Shown here: piece by piece, positions 8,799 through 17,388 of the stretch | Layout of the letters: each line of letters begins with the position of its first letter | Position numbering within the stretch: the first letter of the stretch is position 1 | Translations under genes and position numbers: made by a program | The notes under the pieces: model-generated | The model's database searches: none | What the model was told of the DNA's origin: nothing | What the model saw: the letters and a program-made list of their open reading frames with translations, nothing else | Source: Exiguobacterium acetylicum | Lineage (GTDB): Bacteria; Bacillota; Bacilli; Exiguobacteriales; Exiguobacteriaceae | DNA length: 64,000 bases | Assembly (NCBI RefSeq): GCF_022170825.1 | Contig: NZ_CP081878.1 | Span: forward strand, 1,390,001 to 1,454,000 | Direction: 5' to 3'

Positions 8799-9110
8799 TC
8801 ATGATTTTCTCGTTAATAAATACAACAATGGACCAAATGCACCAATCGCAAGCGTGATAATCGCCCAAAGCGGAAAGCTTCGCCCTATGCGACGTGTATC
8901 GTGGCGAAGCCAAACGATGATGAAGAGAGCACAGAGAATGAGGTCAATGAAGATTTGAAGTGTCGCTGTGTTTTTTGTCGCTTCAACGAAGATGCCGAGC
9001 ACACCAAAGTCAAGAATCGAAAAAGCAGTTAAAATTGCGAAGGCGATCGTGAGGAGTGCAATTAACGGTTTGGGAATAACGTCTACGAACGAAGCATTTG
9101 AATCATTCAT
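8799..9110 (-). CDS. Small membrane protein (DUF2834-like)
   Basis: A 103-residue protein with three membrane helices (about 15-45, 50-68 and 80-100). The ordered motifs RHDTRRIGRSFPLW and GAFGPLLYLLTR resemble DUF2834-type proteins, but the family call is only from memory. TAAGGAGG lies 9 bases before the ATG. Its promoter region carries two TGTAG...CTACA palindromes (9133-9170), so the gene is probably under a dedicated repressor that is not encoded next to it. Confidence 0.75.
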   Translation of the reverse strand: MNDSNASFVDVIPKPLIALLTIAFAILTAFSILDFGVLGIFVEATKNTATLQIFIDLILCALFIIVWLRHDTRRIGRSFPLWAIITLAIGAFGPLLYLLTRKS

Positions 9111-9132
9111 ATGAATAGTCCTCCTTAGTTAA

Positions 9133-9170
9133 TGTAGTGATTACTACAATTAAATGTAGCATGTACTACA
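9133..9170. promoter_or_regulatory. Tandem palindromic operator TGTAGTnnnnACTACA
   Basis: TGTAGTGATTACTACA (9133-9148) and TGTAGCATGTACTACA (9155-9170) are two 16-bp palindromes with centres 22 bp apart, two helical turns. They lie 23-60 bp upstream of the gene at 8799-9110, where a promoter should be. The regulator is unknown. Confidence 0.6.
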
Positions 9171-9248
9171 ATGAAACGTCAATCGAGGATATAGAAGTGA
9201 ATGTATTCCCATGAATCATTAAAGGATGAATAGTGACGACTATCAATT

Positions 9249-9257
9249 TGGTATAAT
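9249..9257 (+). promoter_or_regulatory. Extended -10 promoter of the gene at 9303
   Basis: TGGTATAAT gives a perfect TATAAT with the TGn extension. I see no good -35 box at 17 bp, which fits an extended -10 promoter. It is 45 bp upstream of the ATG. Confidence 0.55.
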
Positions 9258-9302
9258 ACGGAAAAAGAGGCGTAGCATAGCGAGAAAGGAAGGAACAAAA
9301 AG

Positions 9303-10142
9303 ATGAATGGAAAGCGATTGCGAACGATTTTCGCCATTAGTGCGGCTGTAGCAGTATTGATGAGTGGAGTGAGTATCGGAAGTGGAAGCAGTCATGTCGA
9401 AGCAAAAGTGGTTCAGGCGAAAAAAGCGTTCGATTATAAAAAATATCGTGCTGACCAATTGAAGGTCATCACGAAGTACGGCAACATCTTATCGGATCTT
9501 AGCTCCAAACCCCAAATCAAAATTCCTTCTTATTATCAAAACGAAACGTATCGGACTGCGGTGGAACAGTATAATCCGAAAGCGGAAAAATACGATTCAG
9601 ATCAAGTTAAGGAATCAAGAAAAATCAGAGCGATGCGTGTCGATCTAAAAGCAGTCGATACATCGTCTGAGAAAAAAGCGTTCGACAAACGAATGACTGC
9701 GATGAAAACGGAAGTCAAACGACTGGTCAAAGTCGAGCAGGCACTAGCGAAGGAAAGCAAACCATTGTATCAAGAGGTCATGGAGTACGAGCGACAGCAG
9801 ATGCAAGCGTTCGTCGCCCAATATGGACCCCTTGATCCAGCATTGACGTTGATTAAATCACTTCCTTACGTACAGGAACTCGAACGAAAACTGATGAAGA
9901 AAAAAATCAGTAAGCAAGACCGGATCGAGCGCTTGGATCGAGCAGCAGAGGCAATGTTACGAGAGCGGGAGAAGTCAAGTGAACGCGTCGGACCGGAACG
10001 TGGGAAAGTGACGATTTTGATTTATGAAAACAAATTCGACGAAGCTTCAGTTGTTTTTGAAGACGCGAAACAGCTGACGAAAGACGAGAACGTCCGACTG
10101 GATCTCAGCTTTAAGAAGATAAGTAGTCGATTTTTAAAATGA
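9303..10142 (+). CDS. Secreted, highly charged helical protein of unknown function
   Basis: A 279-residue protein with a signal peptide (residues 1-34; basic start NGKRLR, hydrophobic core, VEA cleavage region). The mature part is rich in Lys, Glu and Arg with long helices likely to form coiled coils (for example residues 120-165 and 205-235). It contains no cysteine and no motif that I recognise. GAAAGGAAGG lies upstream of the ATG, an extended -10 promoter is at 9249-9257, and a terminator at 10142-10166 closes it as a single-gene transcript. Confidence 0.75.
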   Translation: MNGKRLRTIFAISAAVAVLMSGVSIGSGSSHVEAKVVQAKKAFDYKKYRADQLKVITKYGNILSDLSSKPQIKIPSYYQNETYRTAVEQYNPKAEKYDSDQVKESRKIRAMRVDLKAVDTSSEKKAFDKRMTAMKTEVKRLVKVEQALAKESKPLYQEVMEYERQQMQAFVAQYGPLDPALTLIKSLPYVQELERKLMKKKISKQDRIERLDRAAEAMLREREKSSERVGPERGKVTILIYENKFDEASVVFEDAKQLTKDENVRLDLSFKKISSRFLK

Positions 10143-10166
10143 AGCATCCTTCGCGGATGCTTTTTT
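10142..10166 (+). terminator. Rho-independent terminator
   Basis: GCATCC and GGATGC arms with a TTCGC loop, followed by TTTTTT, starting at the stop of the secreted-protein gene. Confidence 0.85.
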
Positions 10167-10224
10167 GCGTAGTGTCCGTCTCGGAAAAAACGAGTATGAT
10201 GGGAAGGGAAGGAGTCGATCGAAA

Positions 10225-10773
10225 GTGGACAAGTTTGAACAAAAACGACAAGATTATACGCATCACATCGCGCAAGCGACGTTAGCATCAAGCATCAAGG
10301 AGATGAGTCTGAAGAAGATGGCGACCGCTGCCGGAACGAGTGACCGGATGCTGATGCATTACTTCAAGGATAAACAGGACATCGAGACAGCCGTGTTGAC
10401 CGCGATCAGCCAAGAGCTGATCGAACTGTTGCAACAACCGAATCTTAAGCTTGAGTTCACGGCATTCGTCCGTTTCTTACGACAAGCAATTGATGAGCCG
10501 CGGATTAAACCATATTTGAATCTCTGGTTCGAGATCACCCATCTCGCAACGAGTCAGGGTGAGCCGTATACATCAATCACGCGGATGATCGGAGAATCAT
10601 TCGACGACTGGATCAAACAGATATATGTGCCAGCGGAAGACGAAGACGTTGCTAAGCAAACGGCGTTACTATTTGTCTTCACGGAAGGACTCGTCGTCTT
10701 GAATAAGATTGGTTTAGAGGAGCGGATGGACGCGGCAGTTGAAGCGATGATTGATCTATACGAAAGAGCATAA
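10225..10773 (+). CDS. TetR family transcriptional regulator
   Basis: A 182-residue TetR-type regulator. The helix-turn-helix region is EMSLKKMATAAGTSDRMLMH with the typical YFKDKQDI following. The C-terminal part is an all-helical ligand-binding domain. I choose GTG at 10225 because AAGGAG lies 10 bases upstream; the longer frame to 10165 runs into the previous terminator. The neighbouring genes do not clearly show its target. The hypothetical gene at 10777 is convergent with it. Confidence 0.88.
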   Translation: MDKFEQKRQDYTHHIAQATLASSIKEMSLKKMATAAGTSDRMLMHYFKDKQDIETAVLTAISQELIELLQQPNLKLEFTAFVRFLRQAIDEPRIKPYLNLWFEITHLATSQGEPYTSITRMIGESFDDWIKQIYVPAEDEDVAKQTALLFVFTEGLVVLNKIGLEERMDAAVEAMIDLYERA

Positions 10774-10776
10774 ATT

Positions 10777-11028
10777 TTATAAATTATCTTCGATTTCAAT
10801 CCAGACTTGATAGAACATCTCTGCATCGAGTGGAACAATCGCAGTATGAACTCGAGATTCAGGAACTTGTGCTAAATAAAAGACAAGGATCGTAGCAACC
10901 TTAAAGTCTGGCGTACCATAACCAGTAATCGAACGATCGTGCATCTCATTCGCAATCGAGTCTGCCCAGACCTCGGCTTCACGTAACGTCTCGAACTGAA
11001 GCATCTTTTCCTTCCAACGAATCGACAT
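10777..11028 (-). CDS. Conserved-looking small protein of unknown function
   Basis: An 83-residue soluble protein that starts MSIRWKEKMLQFETLREAE. The start at 11028 has AGAGG 8 bases upstream; the ATG two codons earlier is too close to that site. It ends 4 bases from the stop of the convergent TetR gene. The alternating hydrophobic pattern (VATILVFYLAQV, MFYQVWIEIEDNL) suggests a small alpha/beta fold. No family recognised. Confidence 0.65.
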   Translation of the reverse strand: MSIRWKEKMLQFETLREAEVWADSIANEMHDRSITGYGTPDFKVATILVFYLAQVPESRVHTAIVPLDAEMFYQVWIEIEDNL

Positions 11029-11104
11029 CTTCATATCCTCTTCTAATGTAGTTAATGTTAGTATATGGAAGAAGGATACGATTGTTCAAGAAGGAGAATC
11101 AGTC

Positions 11105-12379
11105 ATGAGCCGTTTTGGAATTCAAAAAGAGTTGATTAATCCGCCACTCGGCGCATCGTTCATTGGTTATCACCGGCAAAATGGTGTCGCAGCCGTTCAC
11201 GATTCGCTCTATGTCACAGCGAGCATCTTCGAAAGTGAGCAGACGACGTCGATCTTCGTCAGCATCGATAATATCGGAATGCTTGTTGCTGATACGGATG
11301 TCATTCGTGAAGGAATTGCCGATCGTTTGAACGTATCTAAGGAACAGGTGACAGTTGTCTATACGCATACGCATTCTGGACCAGCGACAGCAGGAGATGA
11401 GACGTTGATTGTCGCTTACAAAACGATTTTGACGCAACAAGCGATTGCGACAGCTGTCAAAGCGCGTGAAGCGATGCAACCGGTTGAGATCGGCTGGGGT
11501 GTCACAAAGGGAAAACTTGGTGTCAACCGACGGGAAAAGAGAGACGGGCAAGCAGTGATGGGAACAGATCCACTTGGCGTGACGGACGACCGGATCGGGA
11601 CATTATTAATACGGCGGACTGACGATTTGCGTTTTGTTGGAGCTTTCGTCTTTTGTACGGCGCATCCGAACGTCTTGAAATCAGACAGCGTCGTTCTATC
11701 GAATGATTATCCCGGTGTCGCCCGAACGTTGCTTGAACAGGCGCTCGGCTGTCCCGTTGTAATCGTCCAAGGGGCGACGGGGAACATCAATGCGAAATAT
11801 CGCGGTGACCTAGCAAGCATACAGAAGATGGCGTTTGCTTTAAGTGGTCATGTCTTAACGACGATTCCAGACGTGTCGTATCAACCGTTAACGTACCACC
11901 GGATTCAGTCAATCATTCACCCGATGCACTTAACAGAATTACCAACGACGAACCAATTACAAGACATGGCGGATTACGCTGAACAGACATGGGGAGTCAG
12001 TGCAGCACGTTGGTTGGCGTACGTACAAGAGAAATCAGGAACGTCATTTACGATTCCGATTGAGATTCAGTTATTCGAGTTAAATGAAGGTTCGTTCTCC
12101 GGTATCCCAATGGAGCCGTTTTGTGAGACTGCATTACAGATCCAACAGACTCGTCAAACAGAACTCGCGTTTTTCGGGGGCTATACGAACGGTTACATCG
12201 GCTACTTACCGACAGCAGAAGAATATCCGTATGGTGGCTACGAAGTGTCAATCAATCCTGTTGTCTACGGTCCGGTGACGGGACTCTGGATGCCGCCTGT
12301 ACCGGAAACAGCGAATGAAATCGTAGATCGTATCTTACAGCTGTATGAAACGAACAACAACCCGGTTTCTCTCATCTGA
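11105..12379 (+). CDS. Neutral/alkaline ceramidase N-terminal-domain-like hydrolase
   Basis: A 424-residue protein resembling the N-terminal metallo-domain of neutral/alkaline non-lysosomal ceramidases. The zinc-site motif THTHSGP is at residues 87-93 (His88, His90), with CTAHPNVL and QGATGNINAKY later. It has no signal peptide and lacks the C-terminal domain of true neutral ceramidases, so it is probably a cytosolic hydrolase of a related but unknown amide substrate. AAGGAG lies 9 bases upstream of the ATG. It is closed by a terminator overlapping its stop. Confidence 0.82.
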   Translation: MSRFGIQKELINPPLGASFIGYHRQNGVAAVHDSLYVTASIFESEQTTSIFVSIDNIGMLVADTDVIREGIADRLNVSKEQVTVVYTHTHSGPATAGDETLIVAYKTILTQQAIATAVKAREAMQPVEIGWGVTKGKLGVNRREKRDGQAVMGTDPLGVTDDRIGTLLIRRTDDLRFVGAFVFCTAHPNVLKSDSVVLSNDYPGVARTLLEQALGCPVVIVQGATGNINAKYRGDLASIQKMAFALSGHVLTTIPDVSYQPLTYHRIQSIIHPMHLTELPTTNQLQDMADYAEQTWGVSAARWLAYVQEKSGTSFTIPIEIQLFELNEGSFSGIPMEPFCETALQIQQTRQTELAFFGGYTNGYIGYLPTAEEYPYGGYEVSINPVVYGPVTGLWMPPVPETANEIVDRILQLYETNNNPVSLI

Positions 12380-12396
12380 GAGACCGGGTTGTTTTG
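12357..12396 (+). terminator. Terminator overlapping the end of the ceramidase-like gene
   Basis: ACAACCCGGT (12357-12366) pairs with ACCGGGTTGT (12383-12392), extended by CTCT/AGAG, followed by TTTT. The left arm lies inside the last codons of the gene. Confidence 0.8.
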
Positions 12397-12399
12397 TGA

Positions 12400-12504
12400 T
12401 TACGATTTGACTTTTTTGATGAACCAGAATAACGCGAAAACAAATCCGCATGTCATTAGGATAAATAAGAAAAGCATAATGAGTAATTTAGACAGTTGTA
12501 GCAT
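12400..12504 (-). CDS. 34-residue single-pass membrane peptide
   Basis: A short gene outside normal length cut-offs. The minus strand has GGAGG 5 bases before an ATG at 12504, then 34 codons and TAA. The product starts MLQLSKLLIMLFLF, continues through one long hydrophobic helix with ILMTCGFVFALFWF, and ends KKVKS. A strong ribosome site, one clean membrane helix and a positive tail support a real gene. Function is unknown; it could be a small regulator of a membrane protein or of the cell envelope. Confidence 0.55.
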   Translation of the reverse strand: MLQLSKLLIMLFLFILMTCGFVFALFWFIKKVKS

Positions 12505-12729
12505 CAAAGACCTCCGTGAATATGTATAGCTAAATTTTCGAACAATCGAATAGTAATAGAGTAACATAGCAATTAACAATATATAATAAAATGATTATTG
12601 TTTTAGAGGTTTTTATTAAAAGAGTTGATAAAGTTATGATAGGAATAAAATTTTCCTTTATTTTGAAACTTTTCTTTGATTGATCCGTTTATTAAGATGA
12701 GGACAAGTCAAATTATTGGAGACATAAAC

Positions 12730-13209
12730 ATGAAAAAGACAATAGGCGCGTTCGCTCTAGCAAGCGGCATGCTAATACTCGGTGGTTGTGGAACAGCAGC
12801 GACACAAACCGATTTATTTGAACAACAAGGAACATATCTGGGTGACAACAATAGCGTACGAGACATCGTCCAACGACTACCACACGGCGATCAGTTAAAG
12901 AAAATGGAACTTGCGACGAAAGAGAAGCCCTATCAATTGACCTTACGATATGCAGGTTATGAAGAAGGACAAGTCGAACAAAAAAGTAATCGCACGGCAA
13001 TCTATAATGCAACAGCACTTTTCACACTGATTCCGAATGTCGATCAAGTGAATGTAACGATCGAAGATGCTTCGTATCATTTCACGAAACAACAGCTGCG
13101 CGACTGGTATGGAAAAGACTTTACGACGTATGATAATGAGAAAGCGCTGAAGAGTTTCACGAAGCCTTTTATCGAAGATTCAAAGAAAGTAAACGACTTA
13201 TTGAACTGA
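12730..13209 (+). CDS. Lipoprotein with DUF4825-like domain
   Basis: A 159-residue lipoprotein. The signal peptide MKKTIGAFALASGMLILGGC has its lipobox LGGC with Cys20. The mature region (YLGDNNSVRDIVQRLP ... EKPYQLTLRYAGYEEG ... DWYGKDFTTY) matches the DUF4825 pattern as I remember it. I start at 12730 because TTGGAG precedes that ATG and a proper signal peptide begins there; the frame is open 18 codons further up. A terminator at 13219-13250 follows. The role of the domain is unknown. Confidence 0.85.
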   Translation: MKKTIGAFALASGMLILGGCGTAATQTDLFEQQGTYLGDNNSVRDIVQRLPHGDQLKKMELATKEKPYQLTLRYAGYEEGQVEQKSNRTAIYNATALFTLIPNVDQVNVTIEDASYHFTKQQLRDWYGKDFTTYDNEKALKSFTKPFIEDSKKVNDLLN

Positions 13210-13218
13210 ACCGACCGG

Positions 13219-13250
13219 GCATGCTCTTGAAAAAGAGCGTGCTTTTTTTT
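13219..13250 (+). terminator. Rho-independent terminator
   Basis: GCATGCTCTT and AAGAGCGTGC arms (one mismatch) followed by eight T, just after the DUF4825-like lipoprotein gene. Confidence 0.88.
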
Positions 13251-13279
13251 GTTGAATCATTACCATAAGTTGTAAAAAG

Positions 13280-13298
13280 TACTTTGCATTACAGAGTA
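13280..13298. promoter_or_regulatory. Candidate PadR operator
   Basis: An imperfect palindrome TACTTTGCATTACAGAGTA (arms TACTnTG and CAnAGTA) lies about 57 bp upstream of the padR-type gene, where autoregulation would act. Inferred from position and symmetry only. Confidence 0.4.
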
Positions 13299-13354
13299 AT
13301 TCAGTTTATCGTTAAGGTACTAATACATCCAAAATAAGGAAGGGGTTGGACGGG

Positions 13355-13702
13355 ATGGAAATCGACAAAGAACTGTTAAAGGGGCACGTCGACACGATCA
13401 TTTTGTCGTTGCTGAACGAACAGGACCGATACGGGTATGAAATCGCGAAGACAATTCGGCAAACGTCAGACGAGCAATTCGAACTAAAAGAGGCGACACT
13501 CTATTTGTCACTGAAACGACTCGAGAAAAAAGGCTGCGTCACATCCTATTGGAGTGATGAAGCAGCGGGCGGCGGACGGCGTAAATATTATGCGCTGACG
13601 ACGGAAGGAAAGCTCCTCCTCGCAAAAAAACGTCTCGAATGGCGTTTTCTCAAACAACTACTCCCGAAGTTTCTTGAAGAGGGGGACGGTGCGCTTGAAT
13701 AA
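13355..13702 (+). CDS. PadR family transcriptional regulator
   Basis: A 115-residue winged-helix regulator. The PadR pattern is clear: LKGHVDTIILSLLNEQDRYGYEIAK, then ATLYLSLKRLEKKG and GGGRRKYYALTTEG. The ATG at 13355 is preceded by GGAAGGGG. Its last codons overlap the start of the HAAS-domain gene, so the two are translationally coupled. PadR genes coupled to HAAS and ABC-2 exporter genes are a recurring Firmicutes layout, so it probably represses this transporter operon (13355-17337). Confidence 0.92.
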   Translation: MEIDKELLKGHVDTIILSLLNEQDRYGYEIAKTIRQTSDEQFELKEATLYLSLKRLEKKGCVTSYWSDEAAGGGRRKYYALTTEGKLLLAKKRLEWRFLKQLLPKFLEEGDGALE

Positions 13703-14411
13703 GCTTGATCATTTCGTCCGTGACTTGTATCAGGATGCGGATACGACGGATCCAGAAATCATCGACGTCATCGAAGAGACGCGAAGTCACCTCGAGCAAT
13801 CGGTGCGGGACTTGATGATTCAAGGTCATTCGGAAGAAGAAGCGACGAAACTCGCCATGTACCGCTATGGGAACAAGGAACACGTCGATCAAATTCTGAC
13901 ATGGGTCTATCGAAAAGAGCGGACGTTCGCTTCGTGGTTACTCCGGATCGGGATTAGTGTAGCCGCAGTAACGATGTTGTTTTTCATTGGCACGATCATA
14001 TTGAGCCAGCAACAGTCACTCGCGTATGCGAATGCCATTTATGACAGCGAACGCTCGATTGAATCCTACGAGCACATTTTAGAGGATAATTTGTTATTAC
14101 TATCGATTTCTGGACAAGATGCTACGTCCTCACGCGACTTCACCGTTCACCGGTCGATTTGGTTACCGGAGTTGTTCACTTCGCACGGTATCTATCTGAT
14201 TGACGAACAACACCTGACGACGACGGAAAGCTTTGATGTCACGAAATTCGGTGTCGTACTTGCATTGATCGGATTAACGGTCTATCTCGTGACATCGATC
14301 ATCTGGAGCGTTATCAAGCTCTATCATGCAGGACGTTTACATCTATTGAGCATCGTCTCAGTCATAGTCTTTAACGTGCTCGGTTATTGGTTTTGGTCAT
14401 TACGAAAATAG
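13695..14411 (+). CDS. HAAS domain membrane protein (DUF1700-like)
   Basis: A 238-residue protein. Residues 1-70 are a HAAS-type helical domain (LDHFVRDLYQDADTTDPEII ... HLEQSVRDLMIQGHSEEEAT), which in this family is the partner of PadR regulators. A membrane helix near residue 80, an extracellular loop, and two C-terminal helices follow. The start is TTG at 13695 with GAGGGGG 9 bases upstream, or possibly GTG at 13689; both lie inside the padR-type gene. It is probably a sensor or accessory subunit of the exporter encoded downstream. Confidence 0.82.
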   Translation: MNKLDHFVRDLYQDADTTDPEIIDVIEETRSHLEQSVRDLMIQGHSEEEATKLAMYRYGNKEHVDQILTWVYRKERTFASWLLRIGISVAAVTMLFFIGTIILSQQQSLAYANAIYDSERSIESYEHILEDNLLLLSISGQDATSSRDFTVHRSIWLPELFTSHGIYLIDEQHLTTTESFDVTKFGVVLALIGLTVYLVTSIIWSVIKLYHAGRLHLLSIVSVIVFNVLGYWFWSLRK

Positions 14412-14422
14412 GAGGGGTTTAG

Positions 14423-15208
14423 ATGTCGCAACAAATCAAGCTCATGTGGGCGCAAGCATTCTCGATGAAGCGATGCGTGCTATATCTTCTGATCATTCTC
14501 GGGTTACCGGCTCTTCAATTCAGTTTCATTTATGAGGGCTATCAGTTCTTCTTATCGATAGAAGTATTCCAGGAGACGATTTCAGGGGCGATTCCGATGC
14601 TGTTTCCGATACTTGCCGTCTTGATCTTCTTGCCAATCTTTATTGCGGAATACAAGGATAACTATCTTACATATGTACGAACGCGTGCGAGTCTGAAGGA
14701 TTATTTGCTTGCTGTCGGAATCGTCAATGCGCTACTGACAGGACTCATCCTTTTTTTGATGACGATCGTTACGTTCCTTTTCATTCATTACGTCGAACCC
14801 ATCTTCGCTTTCGTAGATTATTGGTCTCTTAGCGAGAAGACATATGAGACCTCAAATGCATTTTCGTTCTTAGCAGACATCCATCCGTTACTCTATGCCG
14901 TTATTTATTCTGCTTGGATCGCTTTAAACGGAGCGTTATACGCAACACTTGCTTACCTGCTGATCTTAGCACTCGAACAAGTCTATCTCGCGATGTCGTT
15001 ACCGTTCGTTGCTTATCATATCTTTAATTTCGTCTCGGGTATCATGCAAGCACCACAATTCTCACCCATCAGTACGGTCTTTCCGTTTAACATCACGGAA
15101 CAGCCGCTTTGGACGGTATTCGTACCGTTTACTGTCTTGACTATCGTTAACGTAATACTGTACTTGACGTTGATTCGACCGAAACCGGAGTGGATCTTTA
15201 CATCATGA
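14423..15208 (+). CDS. ABC-2 type transporter permease-like membrane protein
   Basis: A 261-residue protein with about six membrane helices and no soluble domain. The layout (short cytoplasmic start, helix, loop with FIAEYKDNYLTYVRTRASLKDY between helices 2 and 3) resembles ABC-2 exporter permeases. GGAGGGG precedes the ATG. It overlaps the next gene by ATGA (15205-15208). Together with the larger membrane protein and the ATPase downstream it probably forms one ABC exporter. Confidence 0.8.
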   Translation: MSQQIKLMWAQAFSMKRCVLYLLIILGLPALQFSFIYEGYQFFLSIEVFQETISGAIPMLFPILAVLIFLPIFIAEYKDNYLTYVRTRASLKDYLLAVGIVNALLTGLILFLMTIVTFLFIHYVEPIFAFVDYWSLSEKTYETSNAFSFLADIHPLLYAVIYSAWIALNGALYATLAYLLILALEQVYLAMSLPFVAYHIFNFVSGIMQAPQFSPISTVFPFNITEQPLWTVFVPFTVLTIVNVILYLTLIRPKPEWIFTS

Positions 15209-16686
15209 TGAGAAAACGAAGCATCTCGATTTTATTAAAAAGTTTATTCATCCTCGTGATCAGCTACGTCGGTTGGTATAGACGCCAGGAAGTACTGACC
15301 AAGGCGCAGGAGTTCGGCAGAAACGTCAACGCGTGGGATATCACGTTTGCGATTCAAAATGATATGTACCTAATACTCTTTTTCCTGATGCCTTTATTGT
15401 TGTTCCTCTCATTTCGAACGATTGAACAGCAGTATGAACCGACGATCTTGATTCGGGTCGGCTCATTTCGGAACTGGCTATATTATTCGGTAAAACTGTA
15501 TTTTCGCGCGATCCTGCCGCTACTCGGATTCGTCTTGCTGTTGAGTCTTCTTTGTGCCGTTGATCAACCGTTTACGCTCAAGTGGAGTGCATACAGTCAA
15601 CTAGCGACTAGTGGAAACATCATCCATTATCTTATTGCGACATTCGCTTCACCACTGACAGTGTTTTTCTTACAACCGCTTCTTTGGTTGCTCGCAAGCA
15701 TTGCCTTACATGGATTCATGTGTCTCGCATTTTTATTACACGAAAAGCGAAATGGCTTGCTGCTGCAGGCGGCGGGAGTCATGCTGTGGTGTATTTTCTG
15801 TTTCAAATTATCGTTTGGAGTAGGTGAGTTCTTTTCACCCGCCATGTATTTCTCGGTCGGGGCTGTATCTAATAGCATGCCCCCCTGGATCGCTCTCGTC
15901 ATTCTCAGTCTCGTGATTATGCTGATCTATTTACTGGCGCAATGGATTCGCTCGTTTCGTCAGCTACTTTCTTCACAAAAAGAGTTCATCCCGTATGTAA
16001 TTTATGCGATGCTTGCGAGTCTATACATCTTACTGAGTAGCAGCCGGGCGTCCATTGATCTGCAAACAATCGGTGATCTCTTCGTCGTCGTATTTTACGG
16101 TGTCAGTGCAGAGGACAGTTCGTTTCTGCAACTCTTGTCACATCTGATTCTGTTCTTCGGACTCGCTTACTTAAGTCAATTGCGTCTGCAGGATCAAATG
16201 ACAGCAATCGGACCCTTCACGTGGATGCGTTATCAACGACTAGAGAAATGGGCGCTTCATGTCTTCGTTAAAGAAGGGCGCTTTTATCTACTTGCACTGG
16301 CGTTACTCTTCATCGGAACGCTTGGTGTCGGGACGATTAAAGGACTATCGCTGTCGCTGACGACCAGCCTCTTATCGATTTCACCGCTCCAATTGCTTTT
16401 GCAACTGATTGGTATCTCGATGCTCCAACTGATGCTCTATTCACTCTTGAGCTTCATCTTACTGTGGCAATTTTCAGATGGATACGCGACGATCGGTTTG
16501 TTTGGCGTCTTATCAGTATTCTTACTGCCGAACTTCAATCGGTATGGCATCTTTCCGTCCGGATTAAATGGATTCGCCCAGCTGCAGTCGTTTAGTCTGA
16601 CACATCTTTTGATTATCTTGTTGATCTATCTGGGACTTTCACTTGTTTGGTTATATGTTCTGTTTCAAAAAAGCATTCGGATATAA
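15205..16686 (+). CDS. Large polytopic membrane protein of an ABC-2 type exporter
   Basis: A 493-residue hydrophobic protein with about ten to twelve membrane helices and few charged loops. I start at the ATG at 15205, which overlaps the stop of the upstream permease (ATGATGA); the frame is open from a GTG at 15190, but that would sit inside the upstream ribosome-site-like GGAG. The size and position between a permease gene and an ATPase gene suggest the main permease subunit. No substrate is visible. Confidence 0.8.
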   Translation: MMRKRSISILLKSLFILVISYVGWYRRQEVLTKAQEFGRNVNAWDITFAIQNDMYLILFFLMPLLLFLSFRTIEQQYEPTILIRVGSFRNWLYYSVKLYFRAILPLLGFVLLLSLLCAVDQPFTLKWSAYSQLATSGNIIHYLIATFASPLTVFFLQPLLWLLASIALHGFMCLAFLLHEKRNGLLLQAAGVMLWCIFCFKLSFGVGEFFSPAMYFSVGAVSNSMPPWIALVILSLVIMLIYLLAQWIRSFRQLLSSQKEFIPYVIYAMLASLYILLSSSRASIDLQTIGDLFVVVFYGVSAEDSSFLQLLSHLILFFGLAYLSQLRLQDQMTAIGPFTWMRYQRLEKWALHVFVKEGRFYLLALALLFIGTLGVGTIKGLSLSLTTSLLSISPLQLLLQLIGISMLQLMLYSLLSFILLWQFSDGYATIGLFGVLSVFLLPNFNRYGIFPSGLNGFAQLQSFSLTHLLIILLIYLGLSLVWLYVLFQKSIRI

Positions 16687-16698
16687 GGAGGACGTATC

Positions 16699-17337
16699 AT
16701 GGAAATGATTAAGCTTGAGCAGGTCACGAAAGGGTATCAAGGCAATCCGCTATTCGAAGAAGTTGATTTGACGATTCAAAAAGGAGACATCGTCGGCATC
16801 ACGGGACCGAACGGTTCAGGAAAATCAGTCTTATTCAAGATGATTTGCGGTTTCATCCATCCAGACGCGGGAACGATCACCGTCCGGAATGAACAGCTCG
16901 GTCCGGCACGACGCTTTCCGGAAAACGTCGGTGTCATCATTGATCGACCAGGCTATATCGCGCATAAATCTGGATTTGAGAACTTGAAGCAACTAGCGGC
17001 GATTCGGAAAGTAATCACAGATGCCGACATCGAACAAGCAATGCGGACCGTCGGCTTACAGCCTGGAAATCGGCAGAAGGTCAAACAGTATTCGCTCGGA
17101 ATGAAACAAAAGCTCGCGATTGCGCAAGCGATTATGGAACAGCAAGACATCTTGATTTTGGACGAAGCATTCAATGCGCTCGATCACGACAGTGTACTGC
17201 GTCTGCGGGAACTATTGTTGTCGTTCAAAGCAGAAGGCAAGACGATCGTCTTGACGAGTCACAATCAACAGGACATCGACGCACTTTGTGACTCTGTCTA
17301 CCGGATCAATCAAGGTCGGCTCGAACAGGTCGGCTAA
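16699..17337 (+). CDS. ABC transporter ATP-binding protein
   Basis: A 212-residue ATPase that powers the exporter encoded just upstream. Walker A is GPNGSGKS (residues 37-44), the signature motif is YSLGMKQK (a variant of LSGGQ common in ABC-2 ATPases), Walker B is ILILDEAF, followed by NALD and the switch histidine in LTSHN. AAGGAGG lies 7 bases before the ATG. It is the last gene of the PadR/HAAS/permease operon and is closed by a hairpin at 17342-17375. Confidence 0.95.
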   Translation: MEMIKLEQVTKGYQGNPLFEEVDLTIQKGDIVGITGPNGSGKSVLFKMICGFIHPDAGTITVRNEQLGPARRFPENVGVIIDRPGYIAHKSGFENLKQLAAIRKVITDADIEQAMRTVGLQPGNRQKVKQYSLGMKQKLAIAQAIMEQQDILILDEAFNALDHDSVLRLRELLLSFKAEGKTIVLTSHNQQDIDALCDSVYRINQGRLEQVG

Positions 17338-17341
17338 CACA

Positions 17342-17375
17342 AACAGGGAGTGGATCAACGGATCCACTCCCTGTT
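17342..17375. terminator. Bidirectional terminator between ABC operon and TerC gene
   Basis: Perfect 15-bp arms (17342-17356 and 17361-17375) around an AACG loop between two convergent genes. Confidence 0.8.
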
Positions 17376-17388
17376 GCATTACGATTGA

